From the NCBI RefSeq assembly GCF_900108335.1, contig NZ_FNVT01000006.1:434001-498000 (forward strand): 64,000 bases of DNA, written 5' to 3'. Positions within the stretch are counted from its first letter, which is position 1, and every line of letters starts with the position of its first letter. Below are positions 17,162 through 25,559 of the stretch, piece after piece. Below the pieces are notes generated by a model. The model was not told the origin of the DNA. It ran no database searches and saw nothing but the letters and a program-made list of their open reading frames with translations. Source of the stretch: Nonomuraea solani. Lineage in GTDB: Bacteria; Actinomycetota; Actinomycetes; Streptosporangiales; Streptosporangiaceae. Made by a program: the position numbers and the translations under genes.

Positions 17162-17890
17162 CTATTCGCGATCTGAAGGTGGTTCGACGGTGCCGTGTTC
17201 GGTGTGGAGGATTTCGCGGGCCTGTTCCGCGGCGCGGACAAGGCTCTCGGAGACGAAGTCGACGAAGCGGGCGATGTTCTCCAGGCGGGCGGCGGCCGGG
17301 GTGCCGGGACCGAGGATGCCGACGCCCTGCCGAGCGATCTCGACGAGCTGGGCGGTGCCGCGAGCGCTGGCCATCATCGATTGGTACCAGACGTCGTCGT
17401 CCACGACGTAGCGGTCGCGGCGGCGTTCGTCGCGTTCCCGGCGGACGAGGCCCTGATCGTCAAGGAACGCGATCGCCTTGGAGATGGACGCCGGGCTGAC
17501 CTGGAGGCGCTGCACGAGTTCGGAGGTGGTGAGGCTGCCCGTGTCGGTGAGGGTGAGGCAGGCCAGCACCCGGGCCATCATCTTGGGCATGCCCGCTCGC
17601 ATGAGGACGGTGGTGTACGTCTCCTCGTAGTCGCGCACGGCCTCGGCGTCGCGTCCGCGAGCCTGCGGGGAGGGAGGCGCGATCTTCCTACGCCGGTGGG
17701 TGCGGCGTTCGGTGGCGCGGTGGGCCAGGTCGGCGCGGTAGGCGGTGAAGCCGCCGTTCCGTATCACCTCACGCGTGATCGTCGAGGTCGGGCGATTGAG
17801 GCGTCTGGCGATCTCCGCGTAGGCCAGGCCGTCGGCCAGCCCGAGCGCGATCTGCTGGCGTTCCTGCTGGGTGAGCCTGCCTCCCGGCAT
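17162..17890 (-). CDS. IS30-type HTH + MarR-type winged-helix regulator, copy 1
   Basis: 242 residues from the ATG at 17890, chosen because AAGGAGG lies just upstream and the MPGGRLT start matches its paralogues; an upstream in-frame start would add 32 unconserved residues. Residues ~5-45 are an IS30-transposase-type HTH (LTQQERQQIALGL, YAEIARRLNRPTSTITREV). Residues ~90-175 are a MarR/GbsR winged helix (MARVLACLTLTDTGSLTTSELVQRL-QVSPASISKAI). The end is helical. It should repress or activate the divergent hydrolase genes from the TTGCAA-rich gap. It is the same length as copy 2 (22191-22919). Confidence 0.82.
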   Translation of the reverse strand: MPGGRLTQQERQQIALGLADGLAYAEIARRLNRPTSTITREVIRNGGFTAYRADLAHRATERRTHRRRKIAPPSPQARGRDAEAVRDYEETYTTVLMRAGMPKMMARVLACLTLTDTGSLTTSELVQRLQVSPASISKAIAFLDDQGLVRRERDERRRDRYVVDDDVWYQSMMASARGTAQLVEIARQGVGILGPGTPAAARLENIARFVDFVSESLVRAAEQAREILHTEHGTVEPPSDRE

Positions 17891-17940
17891 CGCGACCTCC
17901 TTGGCGCTCCTTGATGCCCCCAACATAGCGCCCGCCACCC

Positions 17941-18000
17941 GATCCATTGCAAAGATCACCACGGCGCTCGTTGCGTTGCCTTGCAAACCATTGCAACAAT
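17941..18000. promoter_or_regulatory. TTGCAA-repeat region between regulator copy 1 and hydrolases
   Basis: TTGCAA occurs at 17947-17952, 17981-17986 and 17991-17996, the last two 10 bases apart, with GTTGCG nearby. A TTTAGCTG block just downstream is also found upstream of the 23144 hydrolase. This is the candidate operator and promoter region for the divergent pair. Confidence 0.45.
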
Positions 18001-18106
18001 ATCTCGCCCTTTAGCTGGAAGAACGTTTCTGATACGCAACGACTGTCTTGAGGTATCCCTCACGGCACCGTAGCGTTTCCCGCGTTCAAAGCAACGGGTG
18101 GGCACC

Positions 18107-18190
18107 ATGCAGAAGGAATTCGACGCCCCCGCCCGGCTCGACATCCACGCCACCACCGGCTACGGCGGCATCACCGCCCGCAGCCTCTGA
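18107..18190 (+). CDS. Small ORF (27 residues) ahead of the serine hydrolase, possible truncated DUF4097-like start
   Basis: ATG at 18107 to TGA at 18188-18190 reads QKEFDAPARLDIHATTGYGG then ITARSL. The pattern resembles the first strands of DUF4097-type beta-repeat proteins, but it stops after 27 residues. Its stop lies just before the hydrolase ribosome site, so it could be a leader peptide or a deletion scar. The ribosome site is weak. Confidence 0.3.
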   Translation: MQKEFDAPARLDIHATTGYGGITARSL

Positions 18191-18199
18191 AGGAGCTTC

Positions 18200-19426
18200 A
18201 TGATGGGACACAACGACGGCTTCACCGCGGCGGGGCTGCGCCGGCTGCGTGAGGTGCTGGCCCGGCCTGTCGAGTCCGGGAGGATCCCCGGGCTGGTCGC
18301 CCTGGTCAGCCGGGGCGGCCAGACGCACGTCGAGGCGATCGGGACGATGCGCCACGACGGCGGCGCGCCGATGGGCCGCGACACGATCTTCCGGATGGCC
18401 TCAACCTCCAAGCCGCTCACGGTCGCCCCGGCCATGATCCTGCTGGACGAGTGCCGGCTGCGACTGGACGACCCGGTCCAGGAATGGCTGCCCGAACTCG
18501 CCGACCGGCAGGTGCTGAGGCGGCCCGACAGCCCGCTGGACGACACCGTCCCGGCCCGGCGGCCGATCACCGTACGAGACCTGCTCACCTCCACATTCGG
18601 GCTCGGCATGGACCTGACCGCGATGAGCTACCCGATCATGGGCAAGGTCTTCGAGCTGGAGATCACCGGCCACGGCGCACCGGTGCCCGGACCCGACGAG
18701 TGGATGCGCCGCCTGGGCACGCTGCCGCTGATGTACCAGCCCGGCGAGCAGTGGCAGTACCACATCAGCATCGACGTGCTGGGCGTCCTCGTCTCCCGGG
18801 TGACCGGCCGGCCGTACGAGGAGTTCCTGCGCGAACGCGTCCTCGACCCCCTCTGCATGCACGACACCGGCCTGCACGTGCCCGCCGACAAGATCGACCG
18901 GCTGCCGCCCGCCTACGTCCCCAACCCGGAGACCGGCGAGTTCACCGTCTGGGACGAGGCCGACGGCGGAACCTACAGCCGCCCCCGGGAGTTCCAGTCG
19001 GCCGCCAACGACGTCGCCTCCACCGTGGACGACTACCACGCCTACTTCCGCATGCTGCTCAACGGCGGCACCCACCAGGGCAAGCGCATCCTGTCCCAGG
19101 CCGCCGTCGAACTCATGACCACCAACCGCCTCACCCCCGAACAGGAAGCCCCCCGCACCGCCCTGGCCCGCGACAGCATCCACGTCTCGTTCGGCCAAGG
19201 CCAGCAGGGCGGCTGGGGCATCGGCATGGCGGTCCGCACCTACCGCGGCGACTACGCCCCCATCGGCCAGTTCGGCTGGGACGGCGGCACCGGCACCACC
19301 GCCTACGCCGACCCGCACAACCGGCTCACCGGCATCCTGCTCACCCAGGTCGGACTGTCCGTCCCGGACCCGGCACGACTGATCCACGACTTCTGGACCA
19401 CCACCTACCAGGCGCTCGACGACTGA
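18200..19426 (+). CDS. Class C beta-lactamase-fold serine hydrolase / esterase (family VIII-like), cytosolic
   Basis: 408 residues without a signal peptide. The serine nucleophile motif is STSK (Ser68, Lys71). The second motif reads QYHIS where penicillin-binding relatives have YxN, and a GGTGTT segment stands at the usual KTG/HxG place. Y-x-S-type variants are known in EstB-like esterases, which suggests an esterase or amidase rather than a carboxypeptidase. AGGAG is better spaced for a second ATG at 18203. It lies divergent to regulator copy 1 and 23 bases upstream of a secreted relative, so the two probably form an operon under that regulator. Confidence 0.88.
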   Translation: MMGHNDGFTAAGLRRLREVLARPVESGRIPGLVALVSRGGQTHVEAIGTMRHDGGAPMGRDTIFRMASTSKPLTVAPAMILLDECRLRLDDPVQEWLPELADRQVLRRPDSPLDDTVPARRPITVRDLLTSTFGLGMDLTAMSYPIMGKVFELEITGHGAPVPGPDEWMRRLGTLPLMYQPGEQWQYHISIDVLGVLVSRVTGRPYEEFLRERVLDPLCMHDTGLHVPADKIDRLPPAYVPNPETGEFTVWDEADGGTYSRPREFQSAANDVASTVDDYHAYFRMLLNGGTHQGKRILSQAAVELMTTNRLTPEQEAPRTALARDSIHVSFGQGQQGGWGIGMAVRTYRGDYAPIGQFGWDGGTGTTAYADPHNRLTGILLTQVGLSVPDPARLIHDFWTTTYQALDD

Positions 19427-19449
19427 CGCCCTAGAGAGACGAGAAATCC

Positions 19450-20616
19450 ATGAAAACCCCATCCTCGTTAGCGGTGGTCACAGCTCTGGCGGCCACGCTG
19501 CTGGCCGGAGCGTCCACCCCCGCGGCCTCCGCCGCCGGTCAGGATCGCCCGGAACTGCGGAAGGCCATCCAGGCGTTCGTCGACGCCGGTTTCACCGGAG
19601 TGCAGGTGCGCGTGCATGACCAGCAGGGCGAATGGGCCGGCAGCGCCGGGGTGCGCAAGCTGGGCCAGAGCGCCAAGCCGCCGACCAACGGCTCGTTCTG
19701 GGCGGGCAGTGTCATCAAGCCCTTCACCGCGACCCTGGTGCTGCAACTGGTGGCCGACGGCGAGATCGCCCTGGACGCCCCGGTGGCCGGCTACCTGCCC
19801 GAATACGAGCTGGACCGGCGGATCACCGTACGGATGCTGCTGCAGCACACCAGCGGCCTGTTCAACTACACCGGCGAGTACTACGACGACGGGACGGTCG
19901 TGCCGGGGATCCCCGCGACCGGCGACGCGTGGCTCCCCAACCGATTCCGTAGCTACCAGCCGGAAGAGCTGGTACGGCTGGCGCTGTCCAAGCCGCCGCG
20001 CTTCGAGCCGGGCACGGACCACAACTACTCCAACACCAACTACACGCTGGCCCTGCTGCTGATCGAAAAGGTCACCGGCCGCCCCTACGCCGAACAACTG
20101 CAGCGACGGATCCTACGGCCGCTCGGCATGTCGGGCACCATGGCGGCGGGCACCCGGACACGGCTCCCCGGGCCGCACGCCCACGGCTACTACCAGAAAG
20201 AGGACACGGTGGTCGACATCTCCCGCCAGAACCTCTCCCTGCTGGCCGGCGCCGGTGACCTGATCGCGACCACCCAGGATCTGGCCACGTTCTCCTCCGC
20301 GCTGAACGACGGCAGGCTCCTGCCCGCCGCACTGCTGGCCGAGATGCGCAAGCCGCATCCGAAGATGGGCTACGGCCTCGGGCTGTACGTACAGGACCTG
20401 GGCCCGGGCTGCGGCACCGTCTACCAGCACAACGGCAGCCCGCCGCACGGCTACGGGGCGCTGATGTACAGCTCGCCCGACGGCAGAACCACCCTCACCG
20501 GCTCGGTGACCTGGGTGGACTCCGCCACCAGGGGCCCGGCCAAGGATTTCCAGAAGCTGCTGAACGAGCTCGTCCAGGAGGTGTTCTGCGACGGGCCGGC
20601 CAAGCCCGCTCCGTAG
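19450..20616 (+). CDS. Secreted D-alanyl-D-alanine carboxypeptidase-type serine hydrolase
   Basis: 388 residues. A signal peptide (MKTPSS, hydrophobic core, cleavage near ASAAGQ) sends it across the membrane. Catalytic motifs are SVIK (Ser87, Lys90), YSNTN (Tyr193, Asn195) and HNGSPPHGYG in the KTG position. The family includes DD-carboxypeptidases and D-aminopeptidases acting on peptidoglycan stems or D-amino acid peptides. It probably shares a transcript with the 18200 gene. Its C-terminus (NELVQEVFCDG) resembles the two decayed copies at 16448 and 24249. Confidence 0.9.
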   Translation: MKTPSSLAVVTALAATLLAGASTPAASAAGQDRPELRKAIQAFVDAGFTGVQVRVHDQQGEWAGSAGVRKLGQSAKPPTNGSFWAGSVIKPFTATLVLQLVADGEIALDAPVAGYLPEYELDRRITVRMLLQHTSGLFNYTGEYYDDGTVVPGIPATGDAWLPNRFRSYQPEELVRLALSKPPRFEPGTDHNYSNTNYTLALLLIEKVTGRPYAEQLQRRILRPLGMSGTMAAGTRTRLPGPHAHGYYQKEDTVVDISRQNLSLLAGAGDLIATTQDLATFSSALNDGRLLPAALLAEMRKPHPKMGYGLGLYVQDLGPGCGTVYQHNGSPPHGYGALMYSSPDGRTTLTGSVTWVDSATRGPAKDFQKLLNELVQEVFCDGPAKPAP

Positions 20617-20820
20617 ACAGGACCGAGCCGGCGACCACCCTGGACGTCTACGGCCAGAACGTGCCCTAACCTGGCGCGGACCAGCCGATCGGATTCTGGA
20701 CCTCCACCATCGCGGTCTCTACCTCGCCTTCCGCAAGCGCGACCGGCTCTGAGGCGTTCCAGGAGCCCTCTCTGCAAAGCGCCTGCACCACGCGCTGTTT
20801 CCGGCATATCGCCCGTGCCG
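20617..20820. other. Intergenic, no gene recognised
   Basis: Short unconserved frames only. Nothing beyond the upstream flank of the PadR promoter is visible. Confidence 0.5.
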
Positions 20821-20876
20821 TTGCCCCACTACTCGGTGGTACCGTATAGTAGTACTCAGCACCACCGAGTAGTGGG
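20821..20876 (+). promoter_or_regulatory. Promoter overlapped by a perfect 16-bp inverted repeat (PadR operator)
   Basis: CCCACTACTCGGTGGT (20825-20840) is repeated as its exact complement at 20861-20876, with 20 bases between. A -35-like TTGCCC (20821-20826) and -10-like TATAGT (20845-20850), 18 bases apart, lie across the left arm and the spacer. A protein bound to both arms would block the promoter, which predicts autoregulation by the PadR gene starting 25 bases downstream. Confidence 0.75.
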
Positions 20877-20900
20877 AAGGCAGGAGAAGAGGACCTCACG

Positions 20901-21227
20901 ATGGACGACCTGACGGAGATGCTGAAAGGCACGCTTGAGGGGTGCGTGCTCGAAATCATCGGCAGCGAGGAGACCTACGGCTACGCCATCACGCGCCGAC
21001 TGCACGAACTCGGCTTCCCCGACGTCATCGAGGGGACGGTTTACACCATCCTGCTCCGGCTGGAGAAGAACAAGCTGGTCCAGGTGACGAAACGACCGTC
21101 CGAACTGGGCCCGCCGCGCAAGTTCTATGCGCTCAACGACGCGGGGCGCGAAGAACTCGCGACGTTCTGGGCGAAATGGGAGTACATCACATCACGGATC
21201 GACAAGCTCAAGGAGGGCGGGAAATGA
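20901..21227 (+). CDS. PadR-family transcriptional regulator
   Basis: 108 residues with the PadR winged helix: LEGCVLEIIGSEETYGYAITRRL, EGTVYTILLRLEKNKLV, GPPRKFYALNDAGREEL. PadR proteins repress detoxification or export genes and are released by small ligands. The upstream palindrome is its likely operator. Its stop overlaps the first DUF1048 gene (ATGA). The PadR-DUF1048-DUF1048 order normally leads into an ABC exporter, of which only a stub remains here. Confidence 0.92.
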   Translation: MDDLTEMLKGTLEGCVLEIIGSEETYGYAITRRLHELGFPDVIEGTVYTILLRLEKNKLVQVTKRPSELGPPRKFYALNDAGREELATFWAKWEYITSRIDKLKEGGK

Positions 21228-21580
21228 GCTTCTGGGAGACCATTACAGGCAGCGATCTCACCAGGGAATGGAAGGCGTTCGAAGCCCGGGCCCAGGAATT
21301 GCCGGCCGACTACCGGGCGGCGTGGGAAGAGATCAACGCTCATCTTTCTCTCTACGCGGACTTCACCGGCCGAAACCTGATGCCGATTCTCGACAATGCC
21401 CTGGGGCTGCTCGAAGAGACGGCGGCCGATGGGCTGAGCATTCACGAGGTGCTGGGTGACGACATCGAGGGCTTCTGCGCGGCGCTGGCCGGCGGAGAAA
21501 GAAGCCGGGGCTATCGCGACCGGTGGCGCGAGCAGTTGAACAGGAACGTCGCAAGGAAACTGGGCCGGCTAGGAGGCTGA
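21224..21580 (+). CDS. DUF1048 family protein, first copy
   Basis: 118 residues from the ATG at 21224 that overlaps the PadR stop. Mostly helical and acidic, with DUF1048-like features: a short N-terminal helix, ADYRAAWEEINAHL, a central LDNALGLLEE segment, and DDIEGFCAAL near the end. DUF1048 proteins accompany PadR regulators and have no established activity. A co-regulator or ligand sensor is the usual guess. It is two bases from the second copy. Confidence 0.8.
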   Translation: MSFWETITGSDLTREWKAFEARAQELPADYRAAWEEINAHLSLYADFTGRNLMPILDNALGLLEETAADGLSIHEVLGDDIEGFCAALAGGERSRGYRDRWREQLNRNVARKLGRLGG

Positions 21581-21581
21581 C

Positions 21582-21908
21582 ATGGGCATCCAAGACATCA
21601 TCGAAGGCAAGAAGCAGTGGCGGGCGCACATGGCGCGGGTCAAGGCGCTCCCGCCGGACTACCAGATCGTCTACAAGGAGATGCAGAGATACTTCATCAA
21701 GGTCGGACCGGTCGACCTGGTTGACGGGTCCCTGCTCTCAGGGATCGTCGATTTCTTCGAGGAGGGCGTCGCGGGCGGCAAGGGAGTCCTCGAACTCGTC
21801 GGCAACGACGTCGCCGCCTTCTGCGACGACCTGGTCAAGGACTCGCGCACGTACGCGGACATCTATCAGGAGTCCATCAGCGGGGAACCCGGCACGGCCG
21901 AGAAGTAG
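21582..21908 (+). CDS. DUF1048 family protein, second copy
   Basis: 108 residues, start ATG preceded by AGGAGG. It parallels the first copy (PPDYQIVYKEMQRYF, GIVDFFEEG, VGNDVAAFCDDLV) and is likely a tandem duplicate. It is the last intact gene of the PadR operon. Confidence 0.8.
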   Translation: MGIQDIIEGKKQWRAHMARVKALPPDYQIVYKEMQRYFIKVGPVDLVDGSLLSGIVDFFEEGVAGGKGVLELVGNDVAAFCDDLVKDSRTYADIYQESISGEPGTAEK

Positions 21909-21966
21909 CCGACTCTCCAAGACGTCTTCCTCGCCCTCGTCGGCACGAATGCCCAAGGAACCCACG

Positions 21967-22224
21967 ATGACCAGGCATTTCGTCGGCGACACGGTCACCC
22001 TGCTGGGACGATCCCTGCGCCACATCGCCCGCGGCCCGGACACCATCATCACCACGGCGGTCATGCCGATCGCGCGTTCGTCGCTCACCGAACGCGTGGA
22101 GCAGGTCACCGCCCCGGCCGCCCGCCACGCTCGCATCAAAGCAGATCACGCCCTTGGCTCGCGCCGCGACGAGGTTGAGCAGGTCAAGCTCTACTCGTGC
22201 GCACCTGCCTGCGGCGAGGGGTAG
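21967..22224 (+). pseudogene. Truncated ABC-2 type exporter permease (DrrB-like stub)
   Basis: The ATG at 21967 opens MTRHFVGDTVTLLGRSLRHI, RGPDTIITTAVMPIA, the exact N-terminal pattern of daunorubicin-type ABC permeases. After ~38 residues the homology stops where the first membrane helix should continue, and unrelated residues follow to a stop at 22224. No ATP-binding partner is present. The exporter of the PadR/DUF1048 operon was deleted; the breakpoint is near 22080. Confidence 0.65.
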
Positions 22225-22919
22225 ACCTGGCGCCAGTGCTCGGCCGAGCGGACCAGGTCTTCGCCGACTCGGGTGAGGAACTGGCTCATGTTCTCCAGCC
22301 GCACGCCGGCGGGGGTGGCCGGGCCGAGGGTGCGGGCGCTTTGCCGGGCCATGTCGGCAAGCAGGGCGTTGGCGCGGGCGCTGGCCACCATGGCCTGATA
22401 CCAGACGTCGTCGTCGATGACGTACCGCTCGGCCCGCCGCCGGGGGTCGCGTTCGCGGCGGATGAGTTCCTGGGCTTCGAGGTAGCCGACCGCCTTGGAG
22501 ATCGAGGCGGGGCTGACCTGAAGGCGCTGGACGAGTTCGGCGGAGGTGAGGCTGCCGCTGTCGGTGGTGTACAAGGCGGCCAGCACTTTGGCCATCATCT
22601 GCGGGATACCGCCGTGGACCAGCAGGTCGGTTAGCCGGCCGGCCACCTCGCGCACGGTGCGCAGGTCGCGTCCGCCGGCGTCCGCCTCATCGCGTGCGAC
22701 CGCGGCGGCGGTGGTCCTGCGGTGGTGGACGCGCCGGTCGGCGGCGCGCTGGGCCTGGTCGGCGTGGTACGCGCCGGGTCCGCCGTGGCGCATCACCTCA
22801 CGCGTGACGGTCGAGGTGGGCCGTTCGAGGCGGCGGGCGATCTCGGCGTAGGTGAGCCCGCCGGCCAGCCCGTCGGCGATCTGACGGCGGTCCTGCGGGG
22901 TGAGCCTGTCTCCGGGCAA
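22191..22919 (-). CDS. IS30-type HTH + MarR-type winged-helix regulator, copy 2
   Basis: 242 residues from a TTG at 22919. This start gives LPGDRLT, matching MPGGRLT in the other copies, has AGGAGG nine bases upstream, and makes the protein the same length as copy 1. An upstream ATG at 22961 would add 14 residues. The N-terminal HTH is LTPQDRRQIADGL, YAEIARRLERPTSTVTREV. The winged helix (ELVQRLQVSPASISKAVGYL) and RRAERYVIDDDVWYQAM complete the family pattern. It is divergent from the hydrolase at 23144 across a perfect palindrome. Its 3' end overlaps the permease stub on the other strand. Confidence 0.82.
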   Translation of the reverse strand: MPGDRLTPQDRRQIADGLAGGLTYAEIARRLERPTSTVTREVMRHGGPGAYHADQAQRAADRRVHHRRTTAAAVARDEADAGGRDLRTVREVAGRLTDLLVHGGIPQMMAKVLAALYTTDSGSLTSAELVQRLQVSPASISKAVGYLEAQELIRRERDPRRRAERYVIDDDVWYQAMVASARANALLADMARQSARTLGPATPAGVRLENMSQFLTRVGEDLVRSAEHWRQVYPSPQAGAHE

Positions 22920-22975
22920 GGGTTGCCGCCTCCTGGATCTCGGTTGACGGACAGTGTGCATCCGACGGCGACTTC

Positions 22976-23025
22976 ATGCAACTCGCGACGATCCCGAGTT
23001 GCATTAATCAACAATCTCCATGCAA
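22976..23025. promoter_or_regulatory. Perfect 10-bp inverted repeat with TGCAA half-sites (operator of copy 2)
   Basis: ATGCAACTCG (22976-22985) and CGAGTTGCAT (22995-23004) are exact complements separated by nine bases. A further ATGCAA lies at 23020-23025 and more GTTGC/GCAAC elements follow to 23130. It sits between regulator copy 2 and the 23144 hydrolase and is the best operator candidate of the family. Confidence 0.65.
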
Positions 23026-23143
23026 CGAAATCAGGCCGTTTAGCTGCTTGTATTCCGTTGCTTCGCGTATTCGTGATTGACGACCTGTCGTATGCAACGT
23101 AACTTTTCCACCGTTGCGAAGATCGACTCACGAAGGATGCCTC

Positions 23144-24214
23144 ATGAACACCCAGATTCAGCGCCTGCTCGACGCCGCCGTGACCGAGCAGGGCTACCCC
23201 GGCGCGATCACCGAGATCCGCACCGGCACCCGGCGCTGGTTCGGCTCCGCGGGCGTGGCCGACACCGCCACCGGCCGCCCCCGTACGGCACAGGAGCAGT
23301 TCCGCGTCGGCAGCATCACCAAGACCTTCACCGCCACCCTGGTCCTGCAACTGGCCGCCGAATACCGGCTGAGCCTGGACGACACCGTCGAGAAATGGCT
23401 GCCCGGCCTGGTCCAGGGCAACGGCCACGACGGCGCCGAGATCACCATCCGGCACCTGCTCAACCACACCAGCGGCATCTACGCCTACACCCTCGACGAG
23501 GGCATGCTAGAGCGCTACTGGACACCCAAGCTGCTGAAGCACCGCTTCGACAAGCTCACCCCCGAGGAACTGGTCAAGATCGCCGTCTCGCACACGGCCG
23601 ACTTTCGGCCGGGCCAGGGCTGGGGCTACTCCAACACCAACTTCGTGCTCGCCGCCATGATCATCGAAAAGGCCACCGGCATGTCGTACGCCGACGCCCT
23701 CGCCTACCGCATCGCCCGCCCGCTCAAACTGACCGGCACCTACGCCCCCGGCTACGAGACCGGCTTCCGCGGCCCCCACACCAGCAGCTACTCCAAGCTC
23801 ATGCAGCCCGACCCCGACGCACCGGCCCACGACGTCACCGAGCTGAGCCCCTCGTACGCCTTCGGCGTCGGCGAGATCATCTCCACCGCCACCGACCTCA
23901 ACACCTTCCTCAGCGAACTGCTCGGCGGCCGGCTGCTACCGCCCGCCCAGCAGACCGAGATGTTCACCATGACCCCCGTGCCCGACGGCAAATGGCTGGA
24001 CGGCTACAGCTACGGCCTGGGCATCTCCTCCGTCACCCTGCCCAGCGGCACCACCGTGTACGGCCATGGCGGCATGATCACCGGCACCTGGACCTACCTG
24101 TACGGCACCCGAGACGGCCGGCACGTCGTCACCCAGAACGTGAACGGCGACTGGGGCATGCCCCCCATGGACCTGTTCATCAACGTCCTCGACACCGCCT
24201 ACCCTGCGGCATAG
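23144..24214 (+). CDS. Class C serine hydrolase (DD-carboxypeptidase/D-aminopeptidase-like), no signal peptide
   Basis: 356 residues from the ATG at 23144, preferred over an upstream frame because GAAGGA precedes it. Catalytic elements are SITK (Ser57, Lys60), YSNTN (Tyr162, Asn164) and GHGGMITG in the KTG/HxG position. All three motifs are intact, so it should be active, in the cytosol unless exported non-classically. Actinomycete members cleave D-amino acid peptides or esters. It is divergent from regulator copy 2. Confidence 0.9.
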   Translation: MNTQIQRLLDAAVTEQGYPGAITEIRTGTRRWFGSAGVADTATGRPRTAQEQFRVGSITKTFTATLVLQLAAEYRLSLDDTVEKWLPGLVQGNGHDGAEITIRHLLNHTSGIYAYTLDEGMLERYWTPKLLKHRFDKLTPEELVKIAVSHTADFRPGQGWGYSNTNFVLAAMIIEKATGMSYADALAYRIARPLKLTGTYAPGYETGFRGPHTSSYSKLMQPDPDAPAHDVTELSPSYAFGVGEIISTATDLNTFLSELLGGRLLPPAQQTEMFTMTPVPDGKWLDGYSYGLGISSVTLPSGTTVYGHGGMITGTWTYLYGTRDGRHVVTQNVNGDWGMPPMDLFINVLDTAYPAA

Positions 24215-24248
24215 CCTGATCCGACCGGTTTCACGGTGCTCGTACCGG

Positions 24249-24700
24249 CTACCGAGCCGACTTGGCCTTATCGGCCGACCCGCCGCAGAACACCTGCTTG
24301 AGGAGGTTGTCCCGCGCCTTCGCCAGATCGGGTGCGGTGTCTCCGTAGGTGATCGAGTGGCCGGTGACCTTCTCGATGAGTAGCCGGGCCAGCGTGTAGC
24401 CGGTGTTGGAGTAGCTCCAGCTCGTGTAGTTGTACAGCCCGCTGGTGTGCTGCAGCAGCATCCGCGCCGTGATCCGCCGGTCCAGCTTGAACTCGGGCAG
24501 GCAGTCGGCCACCGGGCCGTCCAGCTTGATCTCGCCGTCGTCCACCACCCTGCAGCACCAGGATCGCGACGAAGGGCTTGGTACTACTGCCGATCCGGAA
24601 CCGCCCGTCCGCCGGCGGCTTCGCGGTCGCGCCGAGCTTGCGCCGCCCGGCACTGCCGGCCGCAACGTTCTCGGCAGCCTCTTGGCGTTGTGGGGGGATG
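24249..24700 (-). pseudogene. Decayed secreted-type serine hydrolase
   Basis: Pieces of a hydrolase resembling the 19450 gene survive in two frames. One frame reads GRFRIGSSTKPFVAILVLQ (intact SxxK). A shift then continues as DDGEIKLDGPVADCLPEF, MLLQHTSGLYNYT. About 50 residues are then missing before WSYSNTGYTLARLLIEKVTG, and a second large deletion leads straight to the C-terminus NLLKQVFCGG. With a frameshift and two deletions it is not functional. It is convergent with the 23144 hydrolase and divergent from regulator copy 3. Confidence 0.75.
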
Positions 24701-24754
24701 CACTCATAGTCTCACTTTGCGATAGTACGTGTTTCGTGCAGGTCGAAAGCTATG

Positions 24755-24855
24755 TTGCATTTGAAATTGCATCAATTAGAGAAGCCCGTATGCCCAGGTA
24801 AATAGCCACAAAGTGAAGCAATGACACTGAGGTCGAATGCAAGACCGTGTTGCAA
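24755..24855. promoter_or_regulatory. TTGCAT/TTGCAA elements upstream of regulator copy 3
   Basis: TTGCAT at 24755-24760 and 24767-24772, 12 bases apart, and TTGCAA at 24850-24855, close to the start of copy 3. The shared half-site with the other two regulator gaps suggests one binding specificity for the whole family. Confidence 0.4.
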
Positions 24856-24884
24856 TGGGTGGTGCGGAAGGCAACACTGGCGGC

Positions 24885-25559
24885 ATGCCAGGAGGACGAT
24901 TGACCCAGCAGGACCGCGAGCGCATCGCGTCCGGACTCGCCGACAAGCTCTCCTACGGTGAGATCGCCAGGCGGCTCGACCGGCCGACCTCGACGATCAC
25001 CCGGGAGATCGCCCGCAACGGCGGCCCCACCGGCTACCGGCCCCAGCAGGCGCACCAGGCGACGATCCGGCGGGCCCGGCGCGGCACACCGGCACCCCCG
25101 CTCGCGACCACACCACCGGTCGCCACTTTGGAACAGGAGATCCTCGAAATGGCGATCAGGGCGGGGATGCCGAGGACGGCCGCGCGCGTGCATCACGACC
25201 TGGCGCTGTCCGAGGACGGCAGGCGCACCGCGGCCGAGCTGAGCCGCAGGCTGCAGGTCAGCCCGGCCTCCGTGTCCGTGGCCGTGAACTTCCTGGTCCA
25301 GCACGGATTCGTCCGCCGCGAGCGCGATCCGCGACGGCGTCGCGACATCTACGTGATCGACGACGACGCCTGGTACCACGCGATCATGATCAGCGAACGG
25401 CAGACACTCGAAACGGCGCGGGCCACGATGGCGGCGGCGAGGACGTACGGACTCGACAGCCCAGTAGGACAACGGCTGGCCAAGACGGCGGCGTACCTGG
25501 AACACGTCAGCCTGGACATCCTGGAATCGGCCGCCCGCTGGCGCACCCTCCTGGCGTAG
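24885..25559 (+). CDS. IS30-type HTH + MarR-type winged-helix regulator, copy 3
   Basis: 224 residues from the ATG at 24885 (MPGGRLT, as in copy 1). The N-terminal HTH (LTQQDRERIASGL, GEIARRLDRPTSTITREI) and the winged helix (ELSRRLQVSPASVSVAVNFL) are intact. The C-terminal helix is shorter than in copies 1 and 2 and ends like the 16543 remnant. Its divergent hydrolase partner is a pseudogene, so it may now act on the paralogous promoters. Confidence 0.8.
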   Translation: MPGGRLTQQDRERIASGLADKLSYGEIARRLDRPTSTITREIARNGGPTGYRPQQAHQATIRRARRGTPAPPLATTPPVATLEQEILEMAIRAGMPRTAARVHHDLALSEDGRRTAAELSRRLQVSPASVSVAVNFLVQHGFVRRERDPRRRRDIYVIDDDAWYHAIMISERQTLETARATMAAARTYGLDSPVGQRLAKTAAYLEHVSLDILESAARWRTLLA

